Assembly: GCA_012513125.1 (NCBI GenBank)
Contig: JAAZCS010000113.1
Coordinates: forward strand, 1-6,301
Reading direction: 5' to 3'
DNA length: 6,301 bases
Source: Treponema sp.
GTDB taxonomy: Bacteria; Spirochaetota; Spirochaetia; Treponematales; Treponemataceae
A program made the position numbers and the translations under genes. The notes below the pieces were generated by a model, which was given only the letters and a program-made list of their open reading frames with translations, had not been told where the DNA came from and did no database searches. Of the stretch, positions 5,431 through 6,301 are shown one piece after another; the first letter of the stretch is position 1, and the number at the start of each line of letters is the position of its first letter.

Positions 5431-6301
5431 ATGAATACAGATGAATTATCAGGAATTGAAAGAGAACTTGTTTTACAATACTTGGTTGATGGCAATGTAC
5501 CAGTTATATTAACTCCAAATGAAGATAACAAGCAAAAAAGTGATATACATCCTGTTCTTTCTGATATTTTTCCAATTGCACTAAAGGCTGAACATATAAA
5601 AGTATCTAAAAATGGTGTTATATTACTAGAGAATCCACCACAATCTGTTGAAAAATATAAAAATCAAGATGTAAGAGTAGAATTTTATTTTAATAGAGTT
5701 GGTTTATATTTCATATCAAAAGTAATTCAAAAAAACGATGAACTAGCTATTAATATACCAGAAATAATTCATAGAATTAAAGATTTTGTTGAGATTCAAA
5801 ATTATAATTTTTCAATTGATATTTATTTTGAAGTTAAAAATAAAAAAGATATTAATGTTTTTGCTCTCCCTTGGAAAGATAATGAAATATTCAATAGACC
5901 TGTTTGGAAGTCAATCCCTTTAGCTAATCAAAAAAGAGCTAAGGAATATTTGGAAAAATTTGTTAATGAGGCAAAAAATGAACATAATGCAGGAAATGGT
6001 ATTCAATTAGTTCCAATATGTAATTATCTCACATTCCTCGATATAAGAATCAATTCTATTCAGCATACTAAAAAACCATATTCTGTATTATATTTAGACC
6101 ATGAACGAATTGTATTTGGTTATGATAGCGATGATTATCAATTGCTCAAAGATTCTGAATATGCTTTAAAATTATCTTTTTCATTAAAGCAAGGTCCAAT
6201 TATTTCTAGAGATTTATTTGTAACTTGCATAATTTCTAAATTGTATGTAAATGATGATAATACAAAAACATGTGCAGATTGTACTTTTACTACAATACAA
6301 G
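5431..6301 (+). CDS. PilZ-like (YcgR-type) protein, 3'-truncated by the window edge
   Basis: The frame starts at ATG 5431 with a clear GGAG Shine-Dalgarno (5422-5425, 5 nt spacing), 10 nt after the lipoprotein stop, and stays open to the window end: 290 residues visible, no stop. There is no signal peptide or membrane segment, so it is probably cytoplasmic. The layout suggests a YcgR-like protein. An N-terminal helix (ELSGIERELVLQYLVDG) leads into a segment VRVEFYFNRVGLYFISKV (81-98) and DELAINIPEIIHRIKDF, which resemble the PilZN barrel of flagellar-brake proteins. A C-terminal beta-rich part (about 217-290) with YLDHERIVFG (221-230), DSEYALKLSFSL and CADCTFTTIQ is similar to the second half of a PilZ barrel. 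The RxxxR and D/N-x-S-x-x-G residues that bind c-di-GMP are not evident, so ligand binding is doubtful. The family call is by general resemblance only; a conserved spirochaetal protein of unknown function is the fallback. Confidence 0.75.
   Translation, partial: MNTDELSGIERELVLQYLVDGNVPVILTPNEDNKQKSDIHPVLSDIFPIALKAEHIKVSKNGVILLENPPQSVEKYKNQDVRVEFYFNRVGLYFISKVIQKNDELAINIPEIIHRIKDFVEIQNYNFSIDIYFEVKNKKDINVFALPWKDNEIFNRPVWKSIPLANQKRAKEYLEKFVNEAKNEHNAGNGIQLVPICNYLTFLDIRINSIQHTKKPYSVLYLDHERIVFGYDSDDYQLLKDSEYALKLSFSLKQGPIISRDLFVTCIISKLYVNDDNTKTCADCTFTTIQ

Overview
The window looks like chromosomal DNA from an AT-rich spirochaete, most likely a Treponema-type organism. This is inferred from several cues: the IF-2 P-loop reads GHVDHGKTKTLD, the TruB catalytic motif reads GHTGTLDSFA, IF-2 has a Gly/Arg/Gln-rich N-terminal tail, two small lipoproteins lie close together, and the last gene resembles spirochaetal PilZ-type proteins. 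No species can be assigned from the sequence alone.

Positions 2-3487 hold the end of a translation and ribosome-maturation cluster, all on the + strand: infB (5'-truncated), rbfA 2 nt later, and truB. A strong intrinsic-terminator-like hairpin separates rbfA from truB, and its T-run ends one base before the probable truB ribosome-binding site. truB is therefore either reached by partial read-through (attenuation) or expressed from a promoter I cannot see. A tRNA-Val(UAC) gene follows as a self-contained unit at 3540-3708, with a promoter carrying a perfect TTGACA -35, the tRNA without encoded CCA, and a terminator.

Positions 3711-4122 contain no intact gene. They hold two abutting perfect inverted repeats (13 and 15 bp arms) and then about 160 bp whose GC is clearly higher than its flanks (29% against 17% and 12% by hand count). 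That stretch may be a decayed coding remnant; a short stretch resembles the start of XdhC-family proteins, but only tentatively. An extended -10 promoter then drives a 133-aa lipoprotein with a CxxCH motif. Its transcript probably ends at a hairpin whose arms resemble IS3-family (IS150 group) insertion-sequence ends.

Positions 4755-6301 look like a second transcription unit. A near-consensus promoter (TTGATA-17-TATAAT) places its predicted start point at the ATG of a 209-aa lipoprotein, so that mRNA is probably leaderless. Ten bases after this gene a well-formed Shine-Dalgarno starts a gene that runs off the window. Its 290 visible residues have a YcgR/PilZ-like layout without an obvious c-di-GMP-binding signature. 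I found no CRISPR array, intact mobile element, toxin-antitoxin pair or recognisable defence system. The items most worth a second look are the leaderless lipoprotein/PilZ-like pair, the CxxCH lipoprotein, the attenuator-like hairpin before truB, and the remnant-rich gap.
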